Shown here: positions 1-8,460 of the stretch, piece by piece | How the letters are laid out: the number at the start of each line of letters is the position of its first letter | How positions within the stretch are numbered: the stretch's first letter is position 1 | Assembly: GCA_050297855.1 (NCBI GenBank) | Contig: JBNKTC010000010.1 | Span: forward strand, 248,001-312,000 | Reading direction: 5' to 3' | Source: SZUA-545 sp050297855 | GTDB taxonomy: Bacteria; Campylobacterota; Campylobacteria; Campylobacterales; SZUA-545 | DNA: 64,000 bases | The notes under the pieces: generated by a model | What the model saw: only the letters and a program-made list of their open reading frames with translations | Database searches by the model: none | Told to the model about the DNA's origin: nothing | Program-made: the position numbers and the translations under genes

Positions 1-50
1 GCTGTCAGTTTCGTCAGATTTTCAAACAAAAAATCCACTATTTTTTTCAT
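1..50 (-). CDS. 5' end of an unidentified protein (cut by window edge)
   Basis: The minus strand reads an ATG at 50 followed by an open frame to the window edge (17 residues, beginning MKKIVDFLFENL). A GGGAG element sits just upstream of the ATG. The gene is divergent from rubredoxin and shares its 137-bp upstream region. The product cannot be identified from this fragment; being a gene at all is inferred from the start, the ribosome site and the open frame. Confidence 0.5.
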   Translation of the reverse strand, partial: MKKIVDFLFENLTKLT

Positions 51-122
51 CAATTCTCCCGAAATTAATTATGGCGTATTCTAGTGATCGGAAGTGACAA
101 CTTGGTTACAATTTTGTAATAT

Positions 123-153
123 ATAAGAAAATATTATAAAAAACAGCTTTTTT
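123..153. promoter_or_regulatory. Shared AT-rich intergenic motif, copy 1
   Basis: The 18-mer ATAAGAAAATATTATAAA at 123-140 is followed, after four variable bases, by AGCTTTTTT at 145-153. The same two blocks with the same spacing recur at 37148-37178, and GGTTACA precedes both copies (104-110 here). On the minus strand the block contains a TATAAT (133-138 read in reverse) that could serve as the -10 of the gene at 1-50. It may instead be an operator shared by rubredoxin and its divergent neighbour. Function is inferred. Confidence 0.45.
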
Positions 154-187
154 TTCTGCTACGATAGGGAAAAATGAAGGAGTGACC

Positions 188-352
188 ATGCAGCGATACC
201 AGTGCACCGCTTGTTCATATATCTATGATCCGGCCTTAGGGGACGAGGCAAACGGTATCCCACCCGGGACACCTTTTGAGGAGCTTCCGGATGAGTGGGT
301 CTGCCCCGAGTGCGGGGCGGAAAAAGATCTCTTTGAAGCGATTGAGGATTAG
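188..352 (+). CDS. Rubredoxin
   Basis: A 54-residue protein, the usual length for rubredoxin, a small cytoplasmic one-electron carrier with a mononuclear Fe(Cys)4 site. Two CxxC knuckles are visible: CTAC at residues 6-9 and CPEC near 39-42. The family residues Y-x-Y-D-P-x-x-G-D and the aromatic/proline core (PPGTPFEELPDEWVCP) are also present. AAGGAG lies 6 nt before the ATG, which fixes the start. In anaerobes and microaerophiles rubredoxins often feed electrons to oxygen- or peroxide-reducing enzymes; no such partner gene is adjacent. Its stop overlaps the convergent diguanylate cyclase stop by 4 nt. Confidence 0.96.
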   Translation: MQRYQCTACSYIYDPALGDEANGIPPGTPFEELPDEWVCPECGAEKDLFEAIED

Positions 353-1545
353 CCCAGCGTAACGCGGTTGCGGCCCGCTTTTTTTGCTTTGTAAAGTGCA
401 TTGTCGGCCCGTTTGAGGACCTCTTCGGGGCTCTTGTCCTCGGGTTTTTTCTCCGCTGCCCCGATACTGATCGTAACGGAGAGGACCTTGGGGGTCTTGC
501 GGTTTTTCACATGGAGGGTATGGGAGCTTTTTTCCACGGCTTCACGTACCTTCTCCAAGTGGGGCTGGGCCTCTTCGGTCGACTTGCCGGGGAAGACGAT
601 CGTAAACTCCTCCCCGCCGTAGCGGTAGGAGCTGCCGCCGCCCGTGACGCTTTCGAGGCGGGAGGCGACCAGTCTGAGCACCTCGTCGCCCACGTCATGG
701 CCGTGGGTGTCGTTAAACTGCTTGAAGTGGTCGATATCGACCATCGCGACGGTGTATTTCCGTCCCAATGTACCAAAGTGTGCCAAAAGCGCCCGGCGGG
801 CGGGAATGGCAGTCAGCTCGTCGTAGTGTGCGAGGTAGTAGGACTCTGAAAGCAGGGCGATGATCAGCATGGCGGCAGCCAAGAGCATAAAGAGGGAGAA
901 GAGATCCCCTTTGTCGGCGAAATTGGCAGCCGTCTCCACGGCCAGCAGGGTCGTGACCATGGCGAGGTTGAGATGTGTCGGCGCCAGGACGTTTTTGGCG
1001 ATCACCACAAGCAGGGCGACAATACTCAGGATCAGGGCGATGTCCGAGAGGGCGGTGTAGACGGTCATCTGTGGCGGGATCGCCTCGAAGTAGACCAGAT
1101 CCAAAAAGGCCCGGTTCCCGCTGTATCCCAGATAGGTCATGACCGTCAATGACGCAAGGATCAGGAGCCCTTTAAGAATCCCCGGAGGCGTCAGGAATCC
1201 CCGCTCTTTGCTAAAGGCGGTGAGGGCAAACGCAACGGGAAAGAGGAGGGAGAGGAAAGCCCGTGAGTAGTTTTCAAAAAACGGGATATAGCGGACGATG
1301 CGGTCGTTTTCCATGACCGTCGCGTAGGCGAGGCCTAGGAGCAGCAGCAGGAAGAAGGCCCGGCTGCGCTGAAAATGGATGCTGAGGATCATGGCCAGAC
1401 CCAGGGCAATATAGGTAAAAAGCTCCAGCTGTCCTTCCAGTTTCAAGGCGGCAAACTCCCGCTGTTTGTAGACCGCAAAGGCGGCAAATAGAAGCATGAT
1501 TATATGGGGAAAGGTCCGTAGGAAAATCCGTTTTACTTTTTTCAT
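349..1545 (-). CDS. Membrane-bound diguanylate cyclase (GGDEF)
   Basis: A 398-residue protein predicted to make cyclic di-GMP from two GTP. The first 240 residues hold about seven hydrophobic segments, so the sensor part is an integral membrane domain of no recognised family (7TM-like by count only). The GGDEF domain runs from about 241 to 397: DELT at 242-245, VDIDHFKQFND for metal and substrate binding, then an intact GGEEF at 310-314 and the late GRNRV element. No RxxD inhibitory site stands five residues before GGEEF, so product inhibition may be absent. The ATG has no clear Shine-Dalgarno and lies only 8 nt after a TATAAT, suggesting a leaderless message. Confidence 0.92.
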   Translation of the reverse strand: MKKVKRIFLRTFPHIIMLLFAAFAVYKQREFAALKLEGQLELFTYIALGLAMILSIHFQRSRAFFLLLLLGLAYATVMENDRIVRYIPFFENYSRAFLSLLFPVAFALTAFSKERGFLTPPGILKGLLILASLTVMTYLGYSGNRAFLDLVYFEAIPPQMTVYTALSDIALILSIVALLVVIAKNVLAPTHLNLAMVTTLLAVETAANFADKGDLFSLFMLLAAAMLIIALLSESYYLAHYDELTAIPARRALLAHFGTLGRKYTVAMVDIDHFKQFNDTHGHDVGDEVLRLVASRLESVTGGGSSYRYGGEEFTIVFPGKSTEEAQPHLEKVREAVEKSSHTLHVKNRKTPKVLSVTISIGAAEKKPEDKSPEEVLKRADNALYKAKKAGRNRVTLG

Positions 1546-1553
1546 AGGTTGGC

Positions 1554-1559
1554 ATTATA
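1554..1559 (-). promoter_or_regulatory. -10 element of the diguanylate cyclase gene
   Basis: Reading the minus strand, TATAAT is followed by eight bases and then the ATG at 1545. Transcription would therefore begin at, or one or two bases before, the start codon. A T-rich tract lies upstream in place of a -35 box, which is usual for sigma-70 promoters in Campylobacterota. The start site is inferred, not shown. Confidence 0.45.
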
Positions 1560-1613
1560 GCCGTTTTATGGATAATAAAAAAATTAATTCAGTTGTGTTA
1601 TATCCGCCTTTGT

Positions 1614-1619
1614 TATAAT
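1614..1619 (+). promoter_or_regulatory. Candidate -10 for the lipoprotein gene
   Basis: A perfect TATAAT stands 44 bp before the ATG at 1663, preceded by a T/A-rich stretch with TTGTGT at 1593-1598 (15-bp spacing, shorter than ideal). A second AT-rich TATATAAG lies at about 1639-1646, so the true promoter is not certain. Confidence 0.4.
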
Positions 1620-1662
1620 CAGCCTGGTTATTCGGTTTTATATAAGAAAACGATTAGGAAAT

Positions 1663-2160
1663 ATGATGATGGGAGCGGTTTTGAAACGCGTCGGGTTGAT
1701 AATAATTACAACGTTTTTCCTGCTGGGCGGATGCGCTTCTCCCAGGCCGGTCTCCCATCCGGCGGTGGTCACCTTTAAAACGTCCAAACTGAGGATCCAC
1801 GATACCGCCTTTGTCACCCTGAGCGGCAAAGACGTGGCGATCGAGGTCTACACCGCCGGGACGCTGGTCCTTGATATCCATGCCGGTTCCATGGTCTGTA
1901 TCAACGGGGGGTGTATCAGCGATGACGAGTTTATCGCCGAGTACCTCTCCCCGCACTATCCTGCACGTATCCTTGGGGCGATCGCACGCAAAGAGGTGCT
2001 GGACATGGAAGGCAGTGTGACCTCCCGTTCAGACGGTTTTATGCAGCGGATCATCGCCGACGGGATGTATGATATAACCTACACCGTCAGGAAAAACGAG
2101 GTCTTTTTCAGGGACCGTATCAACAACATTATCATCGCGATCAAGATACTGGATCGATAA
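1663..2160 (+). CDS. Small lipoprotein of unknown function
   Basis: A 165-residue protein with a lipoprotein signal: basic KR at 8-9, a hydrophobic stretch and a lipobox LGGC near residues 21-24. It should be lipid-anchored outside the cytoplasm. The mature part is about 140 residues, mixed alpha/beta, with two further cysteines close together in CINGGC that could form a disulfide. I recognise no domain. Three consecutive ATG codons begin the frame; AGGA at 1656-1659 best suits the second or third, so the start may be 3-6 nt later. It stands alone between divergent and downstream genes. Confidence 0.8.
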   Translation: MMMGAVLKRVGLIIITTFFLLGGCASPRPVSHPAVVTFKTSKLRIHDTAFVTLSGKDVAIEVYTAGTLVLDIHAGSMVCINGGCISDDEFIAEYLSPHYPARILGAIARKEVLDMEGSVTSRSDGFMQRIIADGMYDITYTVRKNEVFFRDRINNIIIAIKILDR

Positions 2161-2193
2161 AAATACTCGGCGGGTTTTCCCGTTTATAGACTA

Positions 2194-2199
2194 TATAAT
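2194..2199 (+). promoter_or_regulatory. Candidate -10 of nfo
   Basis: TATAAT lies 29-34 bp upstream of the GTG start of the endonuclease IV gene, directly before an AGGAGG ribosome site. No convincing -35 is visible. Confidence 0.4.
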
Positions 2200-2227
2200 A
2201 ATAAGTAGATATTTCAGGAGGTAGAAT

Positions 2228-3073
2228 GTGAAACGAGTCGGTGCCCATGTCAGTGCATCCGGAGGGGTGGAGAACGCACCCCTTAATGCCCATGCCATCG
2301 GGGCGAAAGCTTTCGCCCTGTTTACCAAAAACCAGCGACAGTGGAGTGCCAAGCCGCTGACGGATGAGAGTATTGCGCTTTTTAAGGAACGGTGCGAGGA
2401 GTTCGGGTATGCCCCGGGTCATATCCTGCCCCATGACAGCTACCTTATCAATCTGGGACATCCCGAAAAGGATAAGCTGGAGAAGTCCCGCGACTCCTTT
2501 GTCCATGAGATGGAGCGCTGTATGCAGCTGGGACTGACCCTGCTTAACTTTCACCCCGGAAGTCATCTGAAAAAGATCAGCGAAGAGGCGTCGCTGGATA
2601 TCGTCGCCGAATCGATCAACATCGCCCTGGACAAAACCGAAGGGGTAACGGCGGTGATCGAAAATACCGCCGGGCAGGGGAGCAACCTCGGCTACCGGTT
2701 CGAACACCTGGCCCACATCATCGATAAGGTGGAAGACAAATCCCGCGTGGGGGTCTGCCTGGATACCTGCCACACCTTTACCGCCGGGTACGATCTGCGC
2801 ACCAAAGAGGCATACGACGCGACCATGGGCGAATTCGACCGACTCGTCGGGGCGAAGTATCTTCGCGGGATGCACCTCAACGACTCCAAACCCGATCTTG
2901 GGAGCCGGGTCGACCGCCACGACAGTATCGGGAAAGGGAAGCTGGGGGTCGACCCCTTCCGGTTTATTATGAACGATCCGCGGATGGAGGAGATCCCCAT
3001 GGTGCTCGAGACGATCGACGAGACGATCTGGGCCGAGGAGATCAAGCTGCTCTACTCCCTGCAAGAGGGGTAA
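2228..3073 (+). CDS. nfo: Endonuclease IV (AP endonuclease)
   Basis: A 281-residue zinc enzyme that cleaves DNA 5' of abasic sites in base-excision repair. Length and order match the family: KRVGAHVSASGG at the start, FTKNQRQW, the HDSYLINL metal region, NFHPGSH, IENTAGQG, GVCLDTCHTFTAGYD, HLNDSKPDLGSRVDRHDSIGKG and the C-terminal ETID. All the His/Asp/Glu zinc-ligand motifs are intact. The start is GTG: AGGAGG at 2216-2221 fits it, whereas the ATG overlapping it by one base (2226-2228) runs straight into TGA. Confidence 0.97.
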   Translation: MKRVGAHVSASGGVENAPLNAHAIGAKAFALFTKNQRQWSAKPLTDESIALFKERCEEFGYAPGHILPHDSYLINLGHPEKDKLEKSRDSFVHEMERCMQLGLTLLNFHPGSHLKKISEEASLDIVAESINIALDKTEGVTAVIENTAGQGSNLGYRFEHLAHIIDKVEDKSRVGVCLDTCHTFTAGYDLRTKEAYDATMGEFDRLVGAKYLRGMHLNDSKPDLGSRVDRHDSIGKGKLGVDPFRFIMNDPRMEEIPMVLETIDETIWAEEIKLLYSLQEG

Positions 3074-3107
3074 CCCAGAAAAAGAGATAACCGAATAAGG
3101 AGTGTCC

Positions 3108-4010
3108 ATGCGTGCTGCTGTGATCATACTACTGGTATCGTTGATGCTGGGTGCCGGAGAGAAAAAATATGTCGTCGGCTTCGTACAGGACAGCATGAAG
3201 AACAGATGGCGTATCGCCCAGGTCGAGCAGTTCAAAGCCGCGCTTGAACACTATCCCGACATTACCCTGAAGGTGGTCGAAAGCGGAGGGAGTACGGCAC
3301 GCCAGATCGCCAATATCGAAGAGATGGCGGAGATGGGGGTGGATGTGCTGGTGACGAGCCCGAGGGATGCGGAGGCGATGACGCCGGTGCTCTCCTCTAT
3401 TTACCGGCGCGGCACCCCGGTCGTGCTCCTTTCCCGCGGGATCAACAGCCGGGATTTTTCGGCATTCTGCCATGCGGACGATTTTGCCATCGGACGCATG
3501 AGCGGCCGTTTTATCGCCGGTAAGCTGGGGGGTAAAGGGACGGTGCTGATGCTTAAGGGGGTACCGGGTGCCACGACGGCACTGGAGCGGACCCGCGGAT
3601 TTATGCGCGTGATAGGCGACTATCCGAAGATCCGCGTGATCGAACGTACCGGCAACTACCTCAGCGGCGACGCGATCAAAGAGACCGAAGAGCTCTTGAA
3701 CCAGGGGGTGAAATTCGACGCCGTCTATGCCCAGAGCGACTCCATGGCCATGGGAGCCGTCATGTCCATAAAGGCCCACGGCATCGATCCGAAAAAACTG
3801 GTGATCACCGGGATCGATTTTACTGCCGCCGCTTTGGAGCTGCTGCGTTCGGGCGATCTGGATGCCACGTTCAGTTATCCCACGGCGGGCGGCGAGGGTG
3901 CCCTGGCGGTACGGAAGATCCTGGACGGGAAAACGATAGAAAAAGAGGTTATAATAGATTCAGTTATGGTAACGCCGAAAAATGCGGAGCGTTACCGTCC
4001 GATCTTTTAA
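3108..4010 (+). CDS. Periplasmic sugar-type substrate-binding protein
   Basis: A 300-residue protein with a Sec signal (MRAAVIILLVSLMLGAG) followed by a type-I periplasmic-binding fold like ribose- or autoinducer-2-binding proteins (Peripla_BP_4). Visible elements are the first strand VVGFVQDSMKNRW, ARQIANIEEMAEMGVDVLVTSP, the cross-over VVLLSRGIN, the hinge VYAQSDSMAMGA and ITGIDFT. The chosen ATG lies 5 nt after AAGGAG; an in-frame GTG 6 nt upstream overlaps that site and is unlikely. No permease or ATPase gene follows. The next two genes are another binding protein and a sensor kinase, so it probably presents a ligand to the kinase rather than feeding a transporter (inference). Confidence 0.88.
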   Translation: MRAAVIILLVSLMLGAGEKKYVVGFVQDSMKNRWRIAQVEQFKAALEHYPDITLKVVESGGSTARQIANIEEMAEMGVDVLVTSPRDAEAMTPVLSSIYRRGTPVVLLSRGINSRDFSAFCHADDFAIGRMSGRFIAGKLGGKGTVLMLKGVPGATTALERTRGFMRVIGDYPKIRVIERTGNYLSGDAIKETEELLNQGVKFDAVYAQSDSMAMGAVMSIKAHGIDPKKLVITGIDFTAAALELLRSGDLDATFSYPTAGGEGALAVRKILDGKTIEKEVIIDSVMVTPKNAERYRPIF

Positions 4011-4019
4011 AGGATAAGC

Positions 4020-4976
4020 ATGGTGCGGTTCATGTTGATTGTCGTGTCGGTTTTTTATCTTACCGGGTGTTCGGAAAAACCCGAGTACCAGATAAAGATG
4101 GCACTCAACAGCTGGCCCGGATATGAGCCGCTCTTTTTGGCCGAAGAGCTGGAGTTCTACGGCGACATGCCGCCGCAGCTGATCCGGGTCCACTCCAATA
4201 CCGATACGGTCAAGGCGCTCAAGAGCGGTATCCTGGATGCCGCCGCTTTGACGATGGACGAGGTACTGCGGCTGGCGCAGGAGATGCCGCAGATCACGGT
4301 TTTCCTGCTTCTGGATATATCCGACGGCGGGGATGCGATCATCGCACAGCGCGGGATCGATTCGATGCAGGCGCTGAAGGGAAAACGGATCGGGGTCGAA
4401 GCGGGTGCTTTGGGGGCGTATGTCCTGACACGGGCGATCGAGCTGACGCCGGGGCTGGAGCTGACGGACCTGGAGATCTATCCCGTCGCCTATAAAAACC
4501 ATGAGAAGGTCTTCCTCAAGGGAAGCGTGGATGCGGTCGTGACCTTCGAACCGGTCAAGGGACGGCTTCTGGAAGCGGGGGGGACGACGCTTTTTGACAG
4601 CAGTCAGATCCCCAATGAGATTCTTGACGTCCTGGTCATCCGCAATGATGTTGCACTTAATCACCCCGCGGAAGTCCGGGCGATTGTCCGGGGATGGTTT
4701 AGGGCCCAGGCGTATATCCGCAACAACCCCAAGCGGGCGTTTGCCGTTATGGCAGGCTACGAATCGATCGGGGCCTCGCTTTTTGAGGCGAGCTATCGTT
4801 CATTGCATTTCCCGACCTATTCGGAAAACCTCCGGATGCTCGCTTCGAAATCCCCCGGGATTGTCGCTGCGGTCGGAAAGGTCAAAGAGAACCTCCTTAA
4901 AAACAGGATCCTGATCCGGGATGTCCCCCTTGCGCCCCTCTTTAGCGACCGCTTCCTCGCAAGTGAGGAGCAATGA
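4020..4976 (+). CDS. NMT1/TauA-type substrate-binding lipoprotein
   Basis: A 318-residue protein with a lipobox LTGC at residues 14-17, so it is probably anchored to a membrane facing the periplasm. The mature part is a type-II binding fold of the nitrate/sulfonate/taurine/thiamine-precursor class (SsuA/TauA/NMT1): LNSWPGYEPLFLAEE, STDTVKAL-like N-S-N-T-D-T-V-K, DAAALTMDEVL, LKGKRIGVEAGALG, DAVVTFEPVK. It starts 9 nt after the previous gene. Its last codons overlap the kinase start by 4 nt (ATGA), which points to coupled translation. The ligand cannot be read from sequence. Confidence 0.87.
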   Translation: MVRFMLIVVSVFYLTGCSEKPEYQIKMALNSWPGYEPLFLAEELEFYGDMPPQLIRVHSNTDTVKALKSGILDAAALTMDEVLRLAQEMPQITVFLLLDISDGGDAIIAQRGIDSMQALKGKRIGVEAGALGAYVLTRAIELTPGLELTDLEIYPVAYKNHEKVFLKGSVDAVVTFEPVKGRLLEAGGTTLFDSSQIPNEILDVLVIRNDVALNHPAEVRAIVRGWFRAQAYIRNNPKRAFAVMAGYESIGASLFEASYRSLHFPTYSENLRMLASKSPGIVAAVGKVKENLLKNRILIRDVPLAPLFSDRFLASEEQ

Positions 4977-7336
4977 CACCCAAACGTTTCGCTATCAAGA
5001 CCAAACTGATCCTGCTGGTGGTATTATCGATTACCGTTACCCTGGTGGTTGCCGGCGTTGCGCTGGACTATTTTGTCAAGGCGATCCACACCAAAAGCGC
5101 CGAAGGAGCGACCACCCATTCGTTCCGTCTTCTCCTGGCCGAACTGAAAACGACAGAAGAGGACCTCAACCGTGAGGGGATGATCTTCGCCAAACGCCCC
5201 GGAATCATCTCCTCGGTCAATATGATCAGCCGGTACCAGGACCGTGAACACTACAAGCCGATCATCTTTGATACCGAGAAGAAGAAGCTCTCCGAAGAGC
5301 TGATGAAAATGGCCAAGCTCTCTTTGAGCGACTACGGTGCCGTCTATAGTGACCAAGGGGAACTGGAGTGTTTCGCAGGCAATGAGGGAAACGACTATTA
5401 CCAGGGGTTTGTCTCCTATGATGACAGAGGCAACCGGATTGTCTACCGCCGGTTTGAGAACGATCCGGGATGGAAGAAGATCCCGCTTCCGAAAAAATTC
5501 CGTCCCAACCTGAAGGGGATCAAGCAGCGGGAGAACTATATCCTTAATGCCGGAGAGATCAACTATATCCGTGGTAAAGAGGATTTTACGATCAGCTACC
5601 TGCGGACGATCCCGCGCCGTTTTACGAGCGGAAAGAGTATTTCAGTGGGGTACCTGAGCCTTGCCAAACGGTTTGACCGGCGCTATATTGATAAGCTTGC
5701 CCTGACGATGCCGGCAGACTTCTCCTTTAGCGTCGACGGTAAAAACCTCGTGGGGACCCTGGTGAACGTCCCGATCGATGAGAGGGTCCAGCGCTCACGG
5801 ATGCTGGTGGACGAGGCACTGGACCGGCATGATAATACCCTGATAGAGACCCCGGAGTATTTTATGCATGCCCATCTTTTCCCCTCGCTTAACGGGATGA
5901 TCTATTTTATTGCCGGGTACAGCAAAGAGAAACTCTTCTTCGAGCTGAACGAGACACGGAAATATCTCCTGGTCATCCTCTTTGTCGCGGCACTGGTGGC
6001 CGCTCCCCTGACCCTGCTGATCATGCGCCGTTCGATCTTCGATCCGCTCAGGCAGCTTGTCGGAGCCGTGGAGGGGATCAAGGCCGGCGAGTACCGGCCG
6101 CTGAAGGGGTTCAAAAGCGGGGATGAACTGGAGACGCTTTTTCATTCGTTTAACGAGATGGCCGATACGATCAAAAACAGGGAAGCGGCTTTGCGAAGAA
6201 GTGAAAAAGATCTTAATGAAGCGCAACGGATCGCCAAAGTAGGGAGCTGGCGGATGGAGCTTACAACCGGCAAGGTCTTCTGGTCGGACGAGACCTACCG
6301 GCTGTATGATGTCAAACCCGGCTCCATCTCCCTTGGGCAGGATACGTTTTTGGATTTTGTGCATGAAGCGGATCGGGAGATGGTGGCAAAAGCGATGGAA
6401 ACGGCACTGGAAAAACGCCAGTCCAGGGAGATCGAATACCGGATCGTCACCTCGACGGGCGCGGTAAAAACACTCGTCAGCAAAGCACAGCCCGTACTCG
6501 ATAAAAGCGGGGAGCTCGTCGCTTTTGTGGGGGTCAACCACGACATCAGCGAGATCAAAGAGGCGCAGCGGAAACTGGAGGAGTACAAAAACCAGCTGGA
6601 GGTGATGGTCAGCCAGGAGATCGCCAAGCGGATGGAGCAGGAGCAGATCCTGATCCAGCAGTCCAAACTGGCGGCCATGGGCGAGATGATCGGGAACATC
6701 GCGCACCAGTGGCGCCAGCCTCTTAACACCCTAGGATTGCAGATCCAGGATATCGCCGATGCATACAACTTCGGGGAACTGAACGAGGAGTACCTGAATA
6801 AAAGCGTCAAAGAGTCGATGCGCGTGATCGAGAAGATGTCCAATACGATCAACGATTTTAAAGACTTTTTCAAACCCGATAAAAAAAAGGTCGATTTCAC
6901 GGTCACCGAGGCGCTGGAAGATGCCGTACCGATCATCGAGGCAAGTCTGAAAAACAACTTCATCACCCTGGAAACCGAGATCATCGAGGACAGTACGATC
7001 CACGGGTTTCTGAACGAGTACTCCCAGGTGCTGCTCAATATGATCAACAACGCCAAGGATGCACTCAAACGATGTGAAGAGAAGCAGAAGCGGATCCGTG
7101 TCGTCGTCGATAAGGACGGCAGCGGCCGGACACGGGTCAGGATCTCGGATAACGGCGGCGGGATCCCCGAAGAGATCATGGAAAAGATCTTCGAACCGTA
7201 CTTTACGACCAAGCACAAGGCCGAAGGGACCGGGATCGGGCTCTATATGTCCAAGATGATCATCGAACGCAACATGCAGGGGACGATCACGGCTGAAAAC
7301 ATCGAGGGCGGTGCGATGTTCACCATCACGGTATAG
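4973..7336 (+). CDS. Sensor histidine kinase (periplasmic sensor-HAMP-PAS-kinase)
   Basis: A 787-residue inner-membrane kinase. Order: transmembrane helix at about 11-31, a periplasmic region of about 300 residues, a second helix near 332-352, HAMP to about 405, a PAS domain at about 415-530, a short coiled coil, then the phosphoacceptor helix with MGEMIGNIAHQWRQPLN (His near 577). The ATPase domain follows with N box LLNMINNAKDAL, G1 SDNGGGIPEE, F box FEPYFTTK and G2 GTGIGLYMSK. All catalytic motifs look intact. It overlaps the upstream binding-protein gene by 4 nt, so one or both binding proteins are likely its ligand receptors. No response regulator gene is adjacent. Confidence 0.93.
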   Translation: MTPKRFAIKTKLILLVVLSITVTLVVAGVALDYFVKAIHTKSAEGATTHSFRLLLAELKTTEEDLNREGMIFAKRPGIISSVNMISRYQDREHYKPIIFDTEKKKLSEELMKMAKLSLSDYGAVYSDQGELECFAGNEGNDYYQGFVSYDDRGNRIVYRRFENDPGWKKIPLPKKFRPNLKGIKQRENYILNAGEINYIRGKEDFTISYLRTIPRRFTSGKSISVGYLSLAKRFDRRYIDKLALTMPADFSFSVDGKNLVGTLVNVPIDERVQRSRMLVDEALDRHDNTLIETPEYFMHAHLFPSLNGMIYFIAGYSKEKLFFELNETRKYLLVILFVAALVAAPLTLLIMRRSIFDPLRQLVGAVEGIKAGEYRPLKGFKSGDELETLFHSFNEMADTIKNREAALRRSEKDLNEAQRIAKVGSWRMELTTGKVFWSDETYRLYDVKPGSISLGQDTFLDFVHEADREMVAKAMETALEKRQSREIEYRIVTSTGAVKTLVSKAQPVLDKSGELVAFVGVNHDISEIKEAQRKLEEYKNQLEVMVSQEIAKRMEQEQILIQQSKLAAMGEMIGNIAHQWRQPLNTLGLQIQDIADAYNFGELNEEYLNKSVKESMRVIEKMSNTINDFKDFFKPDKKKVDFTVTEALEDAVPIIEASLKNNFITLETEIIEDSTIHGFLNEYSQVLLNMINNAKDALKRCEEKQKRIRVVVDKDGSGRTRVRISDNGGGIPEEIMEKIFEPYFTTKHKAEGTGIGLYMSKMIIERNMQGTITAENIEGGAMFTITV

Positions 7337-7344
7337 GGGAGACG

Positions 7345-8427
7345 ATGCTGGTACATATCTGCTGCTCGGTCGACAGCGCCTACTATATCAGGAAGCTCAA
7401 GGAGCACTATCCGGACAAAAGGATCGTGGGCTTCTTTTACGATCCCAACATCCACCCCTACAGCGAGTACTACCTGCGTATGATCGATGCCAGGCGCAGC
7501 TGCGAGCGCCTGGGGGTGGAGTTTGTCGAAGGCCCCTATGACTATGAGGGGTGGCTCGAAGCGGTCAGGGGGTTCGAGCACGAGCCTGAAAAGGGGAAAC
7601 GGTGTACGATCTGTTTTGACGACCGGCTCGAGGCGAGTGCCAAAAAGGCCGTGGAACTGGGCCTGGAGACGGTAACGACGACGCTGCTCATGAGTCCGAA
7701 AAAGGATTTTTCGACACTGGAAAAAGTATCCCGCTCACTGGAAAAACGGTACGGTGTCCGTTTTGTCGTGGAGGATTTCCGCAAAGGGGGCGGGACCCAG
7801 GCGCAGTTTGCCCTCTCCAAAGAGGAGAAGAACTATCACCAGAACTACTGCGGCTGTCTTTTTGCACTGAACGATCAGCGCCAGAGCCAGGGCAGGGCGG
7901 CAAGCGAGCTCTTCTCACCCCTCGGCAACACGGTGCTCCCGGGAAGTATCGAAGAACGGGTTCGGCTCTATGAAGAGCGAATTATCCTGGAAGAGCAGGG
8001 CGTACCCTACCGGATCATCCGGGAGCGTTTTTTAAACAGCCGTCTGCTCAGGGGCTATCTCAAAGCCGACGGAGAGGTGATCCCCTCCTTTTTTTTCCCC
8101 GGTGCCAGACTGGTGCGGAAAAAGGAGAAGGCACGGGTCGATTTTGTCCACCGGGATACGACCTACCTCAGCCGTGAAAATATAAAAATAATTGATATCG
8201 CCGCATTTAACAGGATCGCAGGAACCAAGTACGCGGATGTCAAGGCGTTGGTCTACTCCCCGCCCGCGTATGAGCAGCTGCTGCGTATCAAATCGGCGTT
8301 TGTCTCCGACCCGGCGGGATATGCCCCTTTGATCGTCATCGATACGACGGGATACGAACGCTACGAAATCTTCTGTGACAGCGTTTTTTACGAGGATACA
8401 AGAGAGTTTTTAGTCACATTAAGTTAA
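7345..8427 (+). CDS. queH: Epoxyqueuosine reductase QueH with C-terminal extension
   Basis: A 360-residue protein. The first 190 or so residues match QueH (DUF208/COG1636), which reduces epoxyqueuosine to queuosine in tRNA anticodons using iron-sulfur chemistry and replaces QueG. Visible are MLVHICCSVDS, FYDPNIHPYSEY, the CTICFD cysteine pair, LLMSPKKD, GGGTQAQ and YCGCLF. The remaining 170 residues form an extension beyond the usual length of about 180-260, with no domain I can name. The gene begins 8 nt after the kinase stop and may be co-transcribed by read-through. Confidence 0.88.
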   Translation: MLVHICCSVDSAYYIRKLKEHYPDKRIVGFFYDPNIHPYSEYYLRMIDARRSCERLGVEFVEGPYDYEGWLEAVRGFEHEPEKGKRCTICFDDRLEASAKKAVELGLETVTTTLLMSPKKDFSTLEKVSRSLEKRYGVRFVVEDFRKGGGTQAQFALSKEEKNYHQNYCGCLFALNDQRQSQGRAASELFSPLGNTVLPGSIEERVRLYEERIILEEQGVPYRIIRERFLNSRLLRGYLKADGEVIPSFFFPGARLVRKKEKARVDFVHRDTTYLSRENIKIIDIAAFNRIAGTKYADVKALVYSPPAYEQLLRIKSAFVSDPAGYAPLIVIDTTGYERYEIFCDSVFYEDTREFLVTLS

Positions 8428-8460
8428 AATTTACAAATTTATCCAAAGGCTAGAAGTTTT

